A stretch of DNA of 64,000 nucleotides from Akkermansia muciniphila (lineage in GTDB: Bacteria; Verrucomicrobiota; Verrucomicrobiia; Opitutales; Opitutaceae), in NCBI GenBank assembly GCA_945888375.1, contig CAMCZZ010000013.1, forward strand, positions 1 through 64,000. The letters are read 5' to 3'. The number at the start of each line of letters is the position of its first letter. Position 1 is the stretch's first letter. A program made the position numbers and the translations under genes. The notes beneath the pieces were generated by a model. The model saw only the letters and a program-made list of their open reading frames with translations. It searched no databases and was not told the DNA's origin. Positions 33,601-41,873 of this stretch are shown piece after piece.

Positions 33601-35326
33601 GTCCGGCGCGTCCACGGTGACGCTGCACACCACCAACACCTTCACCGGCCCCGTCGTCATCACCGGCGGTGTGCTGGCCATCGACAACCTCGCCAACGGT
33701 GGCGAACCGAGCTCGATCGGCGCCTCCCCGGCCGTCGCTGCCAACTTTACTCTCAACGGCGGCACCCTTCGTCTCGTAGGTCCGCAAACCAATACCAACC
33801 GCGCCCTCACCCTCGGCGCCGGCGGCGGCGTGCTCGACGTCCCCACCGCATCCGTGACGCTGCAAATCAGCGGCGGCATCACCGGCGCGGGCGCGCTTAC
33901 CAAAGCCGGCGCCGGCACCCTCATCCTCGCCTCCGCCAACACCCACTCCGGCGGCACCATCCTTCAGGCCGGCACCCTCGTGCTCGCCTCCGACACCGCC
34001 AATACCTCCGGCCTCGGCTCCGGCGGGATCACCCTTCAGGGCGGCACGCTGCGGATGTATGACAACACCTCCTCCTACAACACCTCCGCCTGGCCTATCA
34101 CCGTCCCCGCCGGCGCCTCCGCCCGTCTCGAAGCCGACGGCCGCAGCACCCTGTCCGGCGCGCTGACCGGCGCAGGCACCCTCGATTTCAACAGCTCCTT
34201 CATCCGCACCGATCTCACCGGCAATTGGTCCGCTTTCACCGGTATCCTCAATGTCACCACCGACGCCGATGGCGGCGACCTGCGCCTGATGCAGTCCGCC
34301 GGCCTGCCCGCCGCCCTGCTCCAGGTCGCCGCTTCGACCTACACCTATTACAACAACACGCTTGGAGCGAACTTCACCTACCCCATCGGCGCCCTCGCCG
34401 GCTCCGGCACCCTCGCCGGTTGCGTGACGGCCGGTCGCACCCTCACCTGGCAGGTGGGCGCACGCGGCACCGACACCACCTTCGCCGGCATCATTACAAA
34501 CGGCACTGGAATCAGCGCCCTGACCAAAACCGGCAGCAGCACGCTCACCCTCACCGGTGCGTCCACCTACACCGGCGCCACCACCGTCTCTTCCGGTAAA
34601 CTCCTCCTCTCCGGCGGCTCCCTGACCGGCTCCGCCGTGACTGTCCAATCGGGCGCCGGCTTCGGCGGAAACGGGGCCGTCTCAGGCAACGTGACCTTCA
34701 ACTCCGGCGCCACCCTGCTCGCCAACCCGACCAGCCCCCTCGCCCTCACCGGCAATCTCGCCTTCGAAGGCGCCGTGACCGTCTCGCCAGCGCCCGGCGC
34801 GACCCTCGCCGCCGGCACCTACACCCTCTGCACCTACACCGGCACGCTCACCGGCACCCCGACTTTCACATGGGGCGGCACCGGTTTCAACGCCACCTTC
34901 AGCACCGCCACCGCCGGCCAGTTGCGCATCACACTGGCACCGAACCCCGCCAGCGTGTTTGCCACCTTTCTGACCACCGAGGGCGTGCCCGCTGATCAAC
35001 GCACCGCCACCGCCGACCCCGACGCCGACGGCATGGCCAACCTGCTCGAATTCGCCCTCGGTGGAAAACCCATGGTGGCCGACGCCGCCACGATCCGCCC
35101 CGGCGTGTCCGCCACTGCGTCGGTCCTGTCGTTTACCTACCAACGCATCCGCCCCGTCGAGATTCTCTACAGCGTGCAGACCACCAACGACCTCAGCGGA
35201 ACCCCCGTGTGGACCCCTGAAGGCGTCAATCAAGGCACCCCGGCCGCCGACGGGACCACCACCGCAACCATCCCCCTAACCACCGGCCGCCGTTTCCTTC
35301 GCCTCAGCGTGTCCCTCGCCCCTTGA
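30653..35326 (+). CDS. PL11 rhamnogalacturonan lyase fused to autotransporter-associated beta-strand repeats
   Basis: A 1557-residue secreted protein; GTG 30653 (overlapping the previous stop) starts a signal peptide ending 'GVTTLHAQ'. Residues ~25-610 are a complete family 11 polysaccharide lyase, the eight-bladed propeller enzyme that cleaves rhamnogalacturonan I of pectin: 'VGWRLLGSDPADLGFNLYR', calcium-type loops 'VGDFDGDGEYDFLVDR' and 'VYDLDGDGRAEVAVRTANG', 'TFHGSEGHQIRIADVDNDGKDE', 'RPAFWGDLLGDWREE'. After a 'PPPPP' linker come ~800 residues of PATR beta-strand repeats ('GTLRLTGSHSFTGATTVWDG', 'STLTLTGASTYTGATTVSSG') and the C-terminal segment 'ATADPDADGMANLLEFALGG'. The repeats may anchor or display the enzyme; this fusion is unusual. 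No PEP-CTERM motif. Confidence 0.93.
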   Translation: MNLPDQLRRLVLLLLAAVFAGVTTLHAQRQMEPLGRGVVAMRTSSTQVYVGWRLLGSDPADLGFNLYRSIGGATATKLNSSVLTASTNYLDTPGSTALTGPVSYYVVPVRNGREQNASAPYTLAANATSGQQFIRLPLATAYPNPASTFPHTVKFCWVGDFDGDGEYDFLVDRLSTNPTAEKQFLEAYKRDGSFLWRMDMGVNSVNQYAYEPGASAISIGDTDNVTVYDLDGDGRAEVAVRTANGVTVTNAAGTVVATISAASNTTQFVSILNGLTGAELARTTLPNPWAQYGTLTSKCAIGYFDGQRPSVLFYGYNRDGSGPFYRAFSAFDYRNGQLTQRWSTAQTFHGSEGHQIRIADVDNDGKDEVCEIGHVIDDNGTQLFDIAEITHGDRFHVADINPDRPGLENFIIQQNNPSFLATAYYDAGTGQMLKKWYATDVVDVGRGIAQDLNSTHKGYEMYSTQPGIYNAKGAQIYTNNVWAPEGLWWDSDLLREFIDGAGNGALNPVINKFNQSTGVSDRVWTLYSDSGAYSITQAYGGRPAFWGDLLGDWREELVFVTTDYTALRIYTPTSAATNRLYTLMHNPAYRCQATTKGYVQSSNVDYYLGVGMTTPPPPPMVPAALAWAGGTGASTWNTGSTAAWKNTTTAAATTFSAGQSVRFDLAGNNAAAVTLSGSLQPGDVTVFSPTDYTFDGTTGSLTGAMTLVKAGKGTLRLTGSHSFTGATTVWDGALRVDGTLSASPVTVWGGTWGGPLAKGLTGGRLAGSGAVTQSVSLHYRGTLTPGGGMNAAGTLTLGGGLSAADGATLAFDLSGDPTGLTTANDRLAITGNLALSGIVSVVINPLAAQLAPGTYTLATYSGSLTGSTSNLSVIVPEGTAYSLSLGAGTLSLTVPVTRSAASINWTGRSSGNWDLSSTQNWKLSGSPATFVTGDAVSFDDTGSARPAVTLNVAAPVASLAFSGTTNYTLSGSGAIAGSGGLTKSGASTVTLHTTNTFTGPVVITGGVLAIDNLANGGEPSSIGASPAVAANFTLNGGTLRLVGPQTNTNRALTLGAGGGVLDVPTASVTLQISGGITGAGALTKAGAGTLILASANTHSGGTILQAGTLVLASDTANTSGLGSGGITLQGGTLRMYDNTSSYNTSAWPITVPAGASARLEADGRSTLSGALTGAGTLDFNSSFIRTDLTGNWSAFTGILNVTTDADGGDLRLMQSAGLPAALLQVAASTYTYYNNTLGANFTYPIGALAGSGTLAGCVTAGRTLTWQVGARGTDTTFAGIITNGTGISALTKTGSSTLTLTGASTYTGATTVSSGKLLLSGGSLTGSAVTVQSGAGFGGNGAVSGNVTFNSGATLLANPTSPLALTGNLAFEGAVTVSPAPGATLAAGTYTLCTYTGTLTGTPTFTWGGTGFNATFSTATAGQLRITLAPNPASVFATFLTTEGVPADQRTATADPDADGMANLLEFALGGKPMVADAATIRPGVSATASVLSFTYQRIRPVEILYSVQTTNDLSGTPVWTPEGVNQGTPAADGTTTATIPLTTGRRFLRLSVSLAP

Positions 35327-35849
35327 AGAGCCGCCTCGCCCAGCCGCGTTACCCCAGCCCCGGGCGTTTCCCTTTGCTCGCCTGCACTCCCGCTTGCCCC
35401 CGCACCCAGCCTGCCCCCAAAGCCAAGAAGTCAGAACTCGGCCGCACCACGGGCACGACGATTACCAAAATTATACAGGAAAGGACTGCGGTAAGTTTTT
35501 CCCCGGCAAGATGTCTTCAATTTAAGAAAAGCCGTAGCCGTCCCTGACCTTCGGTGAAATCGGTGGCTCCAATGGCCTGAACCAAGCTAAATCCACCTCC
35601 ACAGCCAAAAGGGGCTACCCTCAAACAGACTCCCCGGGGCCAAAGTTTCCGGCCTTGCAACACTACCCCCGGGTGGAGTCGCACGCACTCCGCAGTGCGG
35701 CATGATTTCCGATGACGTGAGCCCCGGCCTGAAGCGAATCCCGGTGCCCGATACCGCCGCACCCTGGATTCGTCCGACTTGCGGGGAGATCAACTCGCCG
35801 CCTTGACACCGCCACGCCTCACCGACTTCCTCCCCAACCCAAGGCAAAC
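35327..35849. other. Intergenic stretch without a supported gene
   Basis: About 520 bp between the PL11 gene and tRNA-Met. I find no frame with protein-like composition. It contains a small perfect hairpin (CGCACT-CCGC-AGTGCG, 35684-35699) and a less GC-rich stretch around 35455-35530. The minus-strand frames crossing the tRNA are artefacts. Confidence 0.6.
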
Positions 35850-35924
<75 letters not shown>

Positions 35925-36027
35925 CTTTATCCCTAAAAGTCTGCAGCGAGGGTTTCGAAGCCCCGCATAGATCCCTTTGAAGGGGCGCCAAATCCCCCCT
36001 TTCGTTTTCGTCAGCCCCCCCACCCGC

Positions 36028-37428
36028 TTGGCCAAACTCCCGCCCTCCTCCCCCACCGCGCCCCTCGCCGCCGCTCTGTCCGCCCGTCTCGGCGCCCATC
36101 GCGTTTTGACCGCACCCGAGGATATCCTGCCCTACGGCTTCGACGGCACCGCCACGCTGAAACAACTGCCCGCCTGCGTCGTCTTCCCGCGCGACGCCGC
36201 CGACGTCGCCTTCATCCTCCGCCTCGCCCACGAGCACCGCGCCCCCGTCATCACCCGCGGCAGCGGCACCGGCCTCTCCGGCGGCAGCGTGCCTCTCCCC
36301 GGTTCCATCGTGCTGTGTCTGGCAAAACTAGACCGGATACTCGAACTCGACACAGCCAACCTCACCCTCCGCGCCGAGGCCGGCGTCATTACCCAAAAAA
36401 TTTACGAAACCGCCGACGCCGCCGGCCTCTTTTACCCGCCCGACCCCGGCTCGATGAAAATCAGCACCATCGGCGGCAACGTCGCGGAAAACTCAGGCGG
36501 CCTGCGCGGCCTGAAATACGGCGTTACCCGCGACTACGTCATGGGCCTCGAGGTCGTGCTCGCCGACGGCTCGATCTGCTGGCTGGGCTCGAAATGCGTG
36601 AAGGACGTCGCCGGCTACAACCTGCGCGACCTCTTCATCGGCAGCGAAGGCACCCTCGGCGTTGTCACCCAGGTCCTCCTCAAACTCCTCCCCAAACCCA
36701 CCGCCCGCCAGACCCTGCTGGCCACGTTCGCGGCGATGGACGCCGCCGCCGCGACGGTCTCCGCCGTCATCGCCGCCAAAATCATTCCCTGCACCCTGGA
36801 GTTTCTCGACCAAAAAACCCTTCGCTGCGTCGAGGATTTCGCCCGGGTCGGCCTGCCGCGCGACGCCGCCGCAATTCTGCTGATCGAGACCGACGGCCAC
36901 CCCGCAGCCGTGGCCGACGAGGCCGCGGCCATCGAAAAACTCTGCCAAGCCCACGGCGCCACCTCCGTCCGCCGCGCCGCCAACGCCGCCGAGGCCACCC
37001 AGCTCGCCAGCGCCCGCCGCAGCGCCTTCTCCGCCCTCGCCCGCCTCCGCCCGACCACGATTCTCGAGGACGTCACCGTGCCCCGCAGCGAACTCGCCGG
37101 CATGATTCGCGCCGTCGAGGCCATCGCCGAAAAACACGATCTGAATATCGCCACCTTCGGCCACTTCGGCGACGGCAACCTGCACCCCACCATCCTCACC
37201 GACGAACGCGACGGCGCCGAGATGCACCGCGTCGAGCTTGCCCTCGTCGATATCGTCGAAGAGACCCTGAAGCGCGGCGGCACCATCACCGGCGAACACG
37301 GGATCGGCTTGGCCAAAAAACCTTTCCTCAAACGCCAACTCGGCGACCAATCCTACGAACTGCTCCGCCTCGTGAAACGTGCCCTCGACCCCGACGGCCT
37401 GCTCAACCCCGGGAAAATCTTCGACTGA
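36028..37428 (+). CDS. glcD: FAD-binding glycolate/D-lactate oxidase subunit (GlcD family)
   Basis: About 466 residues from TTG 36028; a TTG at 35977 gives 17 extra residues and no ATG is available. The FAD-PCMH (VAO-type) domain spans ~40-215: 'ACVVFPRDAADVAFILRLAHEHRAPVITRGSGTGLSGGSVP' and 'PPDPGSMKISTIGGNVAENSGGLRGLKYGVTRDYVMGLEVVLADG'. The C-terminal FAD-linked oxidase domain has 'LNIATFGHFGDGNLHPTI' and 'GTITGEHGIGLAKKPFL'. GlcD oxidises glycolate or D-lactate in the cytoplasm or at the inner membrane and passes electrons to the Fe-S partner encoded next (37529). The usual third gene glcE is absent, as in some two-subunit D-lactate or glycolate dehydrogenases. Confidence 0.9.
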   Translation: MAKLPPSSPTAPLAAALSARLGAHRVLTAPEDILPYGFDGTATLKQLPACVVFPRDAADVAFILRLAHEHRAPVITRGSGTGLSGGSVPLPGSIVLCLAKLDRILELDTANLTLRAEAGVITQKIYETADAAGLFYPPDPGSMKISTIGGNVAENSGGLRGLKYGVTRDYVMGLEVVLADGSICWLGSKCVKDVAGYNLRDLFIGSEGTLGVVTQVLLKLLPKPTARQTLLATFAAMDAAAATVSAVIAAKIIPCTLEFLDQKTLRCVEDFARVGLPRDAAAILLIETDGHPAAVADEAAAIEKLCQAHGATSVRRAANAAEATQLASARRSAFSALARLRPTTILEDVTVPRSELAGMIRAVEAIAEKHDLNIATFGHFGDGNLHPTILTDERDGAEMHRVELALVDIVEETLKRGGTITGEHGIGLAKKPFLKRQLGDQSYELLRLVKRALDPDGLLNPGKIFD

Positions 37429-37432
37429 AATC

Positions 37433-37551
37433 CTACCGCGGATAACGCGGATGAAAGCGGATAAAACCAAATCATCTTCGTTTGCGCGCCAATCCGCGCG
37501 ATCTGCAGTTGTATAATCCCGACTCTCCGTGTCCTCCGTGGTTAAAACTTC
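37433..37551. repeat. Dispersed repeat pair ('CCGCGGATAACGCGGAT' and 'TCCGTGTCCTCCGTGGTTAA')
   Basis: The glcD-glcF gap contains two sequences of the kind I know as dispersed intergenic repeats in many planctomycete, verrucomicrobial and other genomes: one like 'accgcggataacgcggatg' followed by an inverted echo 'ccaatccgcgcg', and one like 'gtgtcctccgtggttaaaac'. Read on the minus strand the latter gives the peptide 'LTTEDTE', a familiar artefact of this repeat. The proposed GTG start codons of glcF (37529 or 37538) lie inside it. Confidence 0.6.
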
Positions 37552-38899
37552 TTCTCCGCAGTCCGCCAACCTCCTCGTCGGCCTCGACTACTCAGTGCTC
37601 CAGCAGTGCATGCACTGCGGGCTGTGTCTGCCGACCTGCCCGACCTACGACGAGACGAAGCTGGAGCGCCACAGCCCGCGCGGCCGCATCGCCCTCATGC
37701 GCGCCGTGGCCGACGGCGAACTCGCCGTCTCGAAGGCCTTCGGCGAGGAAATGTATTACTGCCTCGGCTGCCTCGCCTGCACCACCGCCTGCCCGGCCGG
37801 CGTGAACTACGCCGAGCTTTTCGAAACCGCCCGAGCCGAGGTCGAGCGACAGGGCGTGCTCGACGCGCCAAAGCGTAGCTTCATCCGCTATTGGGTGGTG
37901 AAGTTCCTCTTCACCCGCCCCCGCCTGCTCCGCTTCGCCGGTCGCACCCTCTGGCTCTGGCAGGCCTCCGGACTCCAGTCCCTCGCCCGCCACTCCGGTC
38001 TGACCAAACTGCTGCCCGCCAACCTGCGCCGCCTCGAACCCCAATCGCCGGCCATCCGCGCAAAGTTTTCCCACCAGCTCATCCGCCCCATCGAACGCCC
38101 GGCACCGCGCTCCGACGTATCCGCCAAACCCGCCCGCCGCGTCGCCGTGCTGACCGGTTGCGTGCAGGATCTCGCGTTCAGCGATGTCAATCGCGCCACC
38201 GTGGACGTCCTTCTCGCCAACGGCTGCGAAGTCCACACCCCGCCCGTCCAGCCCTGCTGCGGCTCCCTCCACGCCCACAATGGCGACCTCACCTCAGCCC
38301 GCACCCTCGCCCGCCGCCAACTCGACCTGTTTAACCCCGCTGACTTCGACGCCATTCTCACCAACGCCGGCGGTTGCGGTTCCCACCTTAAAAACTACGG
38401 GCACCTCCTGCACGACGACCCCGCCTACGCCGCCCGCGCCGCTACCTGGGACAAAAAGCTGAAAGACATCCACGAATACCTCGTGGTAATTGGCTTCCGC
38501 AAACCAGCTTCCTCCGTTTCACCCGTGACCGTCACCTATCACGAGTCCTGCCACCTTTGCCACGGCCAGAAGGTCAGTGCCCAACCCCGCGCCATCCTGC
38601 GCGCCTTACCCGGCGTCGAGTTAAAGGAGTGCGCCGAGGCCCAGTGGTGCTGCGGAAGCGCCGGAATCTATAACATCACCCAGCCCGACACCGCCGCCCG
38701 CTTGCAGGAACGGAAAATCGGTCACGTGCTCGCCACCGGCGCACAAACCGTCGCCACCGCCAACCCGGGCTGCCACCTGCAACTCGAAAACGGCCTGCGG
38801 ACCGCACCCGCCCACCACACAACCCCGCGCGTCACCCACCCCATCGTGCTGCTCGCCGAGGCCTACCGGGCCGAAACCGCCACCGCTAACCAGGCGTAA
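37529..38899 (+). CDS. glcF: Glycolate/D-lactate oxidase iron-sulfur subunit (GlcF family)
   Basis: About 456 residues from GTG 37529 (GTG 37538 is an equal candidate). Two 4Fe-4S ferredoxin clusters near the N-terminus: 'CMHCGLCLPTCP' and 'CLGCLACTTACPAG'. Two CCG (DUF224) heterodisulfide-reductase-like domains follow, with 'VLTGCVQDLAFSD...VQPCCGSLHAHNG' and 'TYHESCHLCHGQ...CCGSAGIYNITQ', then 'TANPGCHLQL'. It accepts electrons from the FAD subunit encoded 100 bp upstream and delivers them to the quinone pool. The start lies within a dispersed repeat, so the natural start could be affected by that insertion. Function in the pair is clear; glycolate versus lactate is not. Confidence 0.92.
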   Translation: MSSVVKTSSPQSANLLVGLDYSVLQQCMHCGLCLPTCPTYDETKLERHSPRGRIALMRAVADGELAVSKAFGEEMYYCLGCLACTTACPAGVNYAELFETARAEVERQGVLDAPKRSFIRYWVVKFLFTRPRLLRFAGRTLWLWQASGLQSLARHSGLTKLLPANLRRLEPQSPAIRAKFSHQLIRPIERPAPRSDVSAKPARRVAVLTGCVQDLAFSDVNRATVDVLLANGCEVHTPPVQPCCGSLHAHNGDLTSARTLARRQLDLFNPADFDAILTNAGGCGSHLKNYGHLLHDDPAYAARAATWDKKLKDIHEYLVVIGFRKPASSVSPVTVTYHESCHLCHGQKVSAQPRAILRALPGVELKECAEAQWCCGSAGIYNITQPDTAARLQERKIGHVLATGAQTVATANPGCHLQLENGLRTAPAHHTTPRVTHPIVLLAEAYRAETATANQA

Positions 38900-38926
38900 T
38901 TGGAGGCCCGGCCCGGTCGCGGACCG

Positions 38927-39610
38927 TCACCGCCGCTCGACGGCGAAATCCCGGATCTCTATCCGCGAATCCACGGTGCGAAACCCGAACCAACCGGAGC
39001 GCAGCGGTTCCGGATCCACATAGGTGAACCAGACCACACCGTCCCTCGCCCAAGTGGTCCGACCGTCCGCATCCACCGTGATCTCAACGCGGTAGGTCCG
39101 CTCCGCCTCGAGCAGAGCCGCCGGCTCCTTCAAATCATGCTGCGGCAAGAGCGGTCGCGCCCCGTGTCCGTCGTAACGCCGGAAGCGCGTGGTCGTGTTG
39201 CCGTTGCCCCCGCAGCCGACATAGTAGGTCGCGAGCGAGTCATAGGTGCCGAAACGACCGTCGCGCCCGTGTCCCGGCGCGAAGAGGTCGTCCGGCCTCT
39301 GCGGATCGACCGCCATCCAGAAGCAGTTCAGGTCCGAGACCCGCGCGTCGCCTTTCATCGTCGCGGTGTAACGGATAACCAGCGGCGCCTGCAGGCGCTC
39401 CCGCCACCACACCGTGCAACCCGCCCGGTCCGTGATCGTGAGCGCGCCGTCCGTCGCCTCGACCGTCCCGCCCGGTTGTTGCTCCACCACCCATGCCGCC
39501 AAGCCGCCGCGAAACGCATCCCGCGCCCCGTCTTGACCCGCCACCAAAGGCGCCAGCCACACAAGCCCGCCGCCTACCCAAACTCTCACGCTGGACCAAA
39601 CTAGCTTCAT
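38927..39610 (-). CDS. Secreted DUF6250-like beta-sandwich protein
   Basis: 227 residues from ATG 39610, which begins a signal peptide ('KLVWSSVRVWVGGGLVWLAPLVAG'); the longer frame upstream runs back into the divergent GH42 gene. The mature sequence 'WVVEQQPGGTVEATDGALTITDRAGCTVWWRERLQAPLVIRYTATM' followed by 'DLNCFWMAVDP', 'YYVGCGGNGNTTTRFRRYDG' and 'SGWFGFRTVDSRIEIRDFAVERR' is a jelly-roll typical of DUF6250/DUF1080-like lectin-fold proteins found next to polysaccharide lyases and hydrolases. It is transcribed away from the GH42 beta-galactosidase, with 115 bp between the two starts. Binding or cleaving of a pectin-type glycan is inference. Confidence 0.75.
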   Translation of the reverse strand: MKLVWSSVRVWVGGGLVWLAPLVAGQDGARDAFRGGLAAWVVEQQPGGTVEATDGALTITDRAGCTVWWRERLQAPLVIRYTATMKGDARVSDLNCFWMAVDPQRPDDLFAPGHGRDGRFGTYDSLATYYVGCGGNGNTTTRFRRYDGHGARPLLPQHDLKEPAALLEAERTYRVEITVDADGRTTWARDGVVWFTYVDPEPLRSGWFGFRTVDSRIEIRDFAVERR

Positions 39611-39725
39611 ACTGTCAGTTTCCACCCCCGTTGCCCGACGGCCACCAGGAAAGACGCTGAACGTAAGAATATCTTCACCCCGCCCCCCGCCCGAATTTGA
39701 CGCGGTGCCCCACTCTTTTTTCCGC

Positions 39726-41777
39726 ATGCTCATCCCCGCCCTCTCCTCCACGCTCGCCTACGGCGGCGACTACAACCCCGAGCAATGGCCCGAGTCCGTC
39801 TGGCCCGAGGACGCGCGCCTCATGCGCGAGGCCGGCGTGAACCTCGTCAGCGTCGGCATCTTCGCCTGGTCCCGCATTCAGCCCACCCCCAAGACGTGGG
39901 ATTTCGCCTGGCTCGACCGCGTCATGGACCTGCTCCACGCCCAAGGCGTGCGGGTCTGCCTCGCCACCGCCACCGCCTCGCCCCCGGCCTGGCTGGCCCG
40001 GCTTTACCCCGATTCGCTGCCCGTCACCACCGAGGGCGTGACGCTCCATATCGGCTCGCGCCAGCAGTTCTCCCCCAGCTCGCCCGACTACCGCCGCCAC
40101 GCCGCCGCCCTCGTGCGCCGCCTCGCCAAACGCTACGCGAAACACCCCGCGCTCGCCGTCTGGCACGTGGGGAACGAGTTCGCCTGCCACATGAACGAGT
40201 GCCACGGCCCGCACAGCACGCGCGCCTTCCGGGTGTGGTTGAAAGCCAAATACAAAACCCTCGCCGCCCTCAACGCCGCCTGGGGCACCGCCTTCTGGAG
40301 CCAGCTCTACGGGGACTGGGAGGAGATCCACACCCCGCGCCGCGCCCCCTACGCCAGCAACCCCGCCCAGCAGCTGGATTTCAAACGCTTCACCCACGAG
40401 GCCTTCTTCGACCTCTACAAGATGGAGCGCGCCATCCTCAAGGCCGCCACGCCCGACGTGCCCGTCACGACCAACCTGATGGCGTTTTTCAAGCCCCTCG
40501 ACTACCACGCCTGGGCCCGAGAGATGGATTTTGCCGCGTGGGATTCCTACCCCGACCCCACCCTGCCCGACGAGGGTCGCCATTGGGCCGCCGTCGGCCA
40601 CGATCTCACCCGCTCGCTCAAGCCCGGCCTGCCCTTCGTCTTGATGGAGGCCGCCACCTCGGCAGTGAACTGGCGCGCCTTCAACCGCCCCAAACCCGCC
40701 GGCCTCATGCGCCTGCAAAGCCTCCAGGCCGTGGCCCGCGGCGCCGACGGCGTGATGTTTTTCCAGTGGCGCGCCTCCCTCTCCGGCGCGGAAAAATACC
40801 ACAGCGCGATGGTCGCCCACGTGGACCCCGAACGCAGCCGTATCCACGCCGAGGTGCGCGCGCTGGGCGCCGAACTTCGACTGCTCGCCCCCGTCGCCGG
40901 CTCGGTCATCCGCGCCCGCGTCGCCATCGTGATGGACTGGGCCGCCTGGTGGGCCCTCGAGCTGGAGGCCCGTCCCACCAAAATCGATTACATGGCGACC
41001 CTGCACGCCGTGCACCGCGCTTTCTACGCCCAAAACTACGCCGTCGATTTTATCCACCCCGAGGCCGACCTCTCCGGCTACGCCCTGGTCGTCGCCCCCG
41101 TGCTCTACCTGCTCACCCCGGCCGGCGCGGCCAACCTCTCCGCCTTCGCCCAAAAGGGCGGCACCCTCGTCGCCACCTACGCGACCGGCATCGTCGACGC
41201 CGACGAACGCGTCGTCCCGGGCGGCTACCCGGGCCTGCTGCGCGACACCCTCGGCGTGTGGGTCGAGGAATGGGCCCCGCTCGGGGACCGCTTCACCAAC
41301 ACCTTCCGCCTGCCCGGCAAGGGCGGCGCGAAACTGAACTGCCGCGAATGGTCCGAATTCGTGCGCGTCGAGGACGCCGAGGTGCTCGCCACCTTCGCCG
41401 CCGACCTCACCGCCGGCGGCCCCGCCCTCACCCGCCGCCGCGTCGGCGCCGGGCGCGCCCTCTACCTCGCCGCCGGGCTCGAGGCCCTGGGCTGGGACGC
41501 CCTCGCCGCCTTCCTCGCCACCGAGGCGGACGTGTCGCCCGTGCTCGCCGCCCCGTCCAAGGTCGAGGTCTCGGAGCGCGTCTCCGCCGAAGGCACGCGC
41601 CACCTGTTTCTGCTCAACCACCGGCATACCCCGGTAAGCGTGCCGCTCGGCGCGCGCCGCGGCTTCGACCTGCTGACCGGCCAGCCAGCCACCCGCACCC
41701 TCACCCTCGCGCCGCTGGGCGCCGCGGTCATCGCGATCACTCCCGGCGGATCATCCGACAAAAAACGCGGACGATAA
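39726..41777 (+). CDS. Glycoside hydrolase family 42 beta-galactosidase
   Basis: 683 residues from ATG 39726 (GTG 39705 would add seven). The TIM barrel starts 'YGGDYNPEQWPESVWPEDARLMREAGVNLVSVGIFAWSRIQP', the signature opening of GH42. The general acid is Glu151 in 'VWHVGNEFACH' and the nucleophile Glu308 in 'PFVLMEAATSAVNW'. 'NECHG' and 'FFQWRAS' are typical too. A trimerisation domain (~395-610, 'HAVHRAFYAQNYAVDFIHPEADLSGYALVVAP') and a small beta domain complete the family architecture and length. No signal peptide: it should hydrolyse imported terminal galactosides, for example pectin side-chain fragments, fitting the PL11 lyase at 30653. The long minus-strand frame across it is a high-GC shadow. 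Confidence 0.93.
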   Translation: MLIPALSSTLAYGGDYNPEQWPESVWPEDARLMREAGVNLVSVGIFAWSRIQPTPKTWDFAWLDRVMDLLHAQGVRVCLATATASPPAWLARLYPDSLPVTTEGVTLHIGSRQQFSPSSPDYRRHAAALVRRLAKRYAKHPALAVWHVGNEFACHMNECHGPHSTRAFRVWLKAKYKTLAALNAAWGTAFWSQLYGDWEEIHTPRRAPYASNPAQQLDFKRFTHEAFFDLYKMERAILKAATPDVPVTTNLMAFFKPLDYHAWAREMDFAAWDSYPDPTLPDEGRHWAAVGHDLTRSLKPGLPFVLMEAATSAVNWRAFNRPKPAGLMRLQSLQAVARGADGVMFFQWRASLSGAEKYHSAMVAHVDPERSRIHAEVRALGAELRLLAPVAGSVIRARVAIVMDWAAWWALELEARPTKIDYMATLHAVHRAFYAQNYAVDFIHPEADLSGYALVVAPVLYLLTPAGAANLSAFAQKGGTLVATYATGIVDADERVVPGGYPGLLRDTLGVWVEEWAPLGDRFTNTFRLPGKGGAKLNCREWSEFVRVEDAEVLATFAADLTAGGPALTRRRVGAGRALYLAAGLEALGWDALAAFLATEADVSPVLAAPSKVEVSERVSAEGTRHLFLLNHRHTPVSVPLGARRGFDLLTGQPATRTLTLAPLGAAVIAITPGGSSDKKRGR

Positions 41778-41873
41778 GCCAACCAGATTTTGACTGTAAG
41801 AATCGGTTGATCTGTTCCCCCGCCTCAAAGGTATTCAATTTGCGAACAACCCCGATCAGTGCCCCCACCCCGA

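Noticed and set aside
33461-34648. 395-codon minus-strand open frame
   Set aside because: Antisense of the PL11 fusion gene's repeat region; extreme Gly/Ala/Glu bias, no domain.
36493-37569. 358-codon minus-strand open frame
   Set aside because: Antisense of glcD; its first part ('LTTEDTE') is a translated dispersed repeat.
39675-41627. 650-codon minus-strand open frame
   Set aside because: Antisense of the GH42 gene, which has both catalytic glutamates and the full family architecture.
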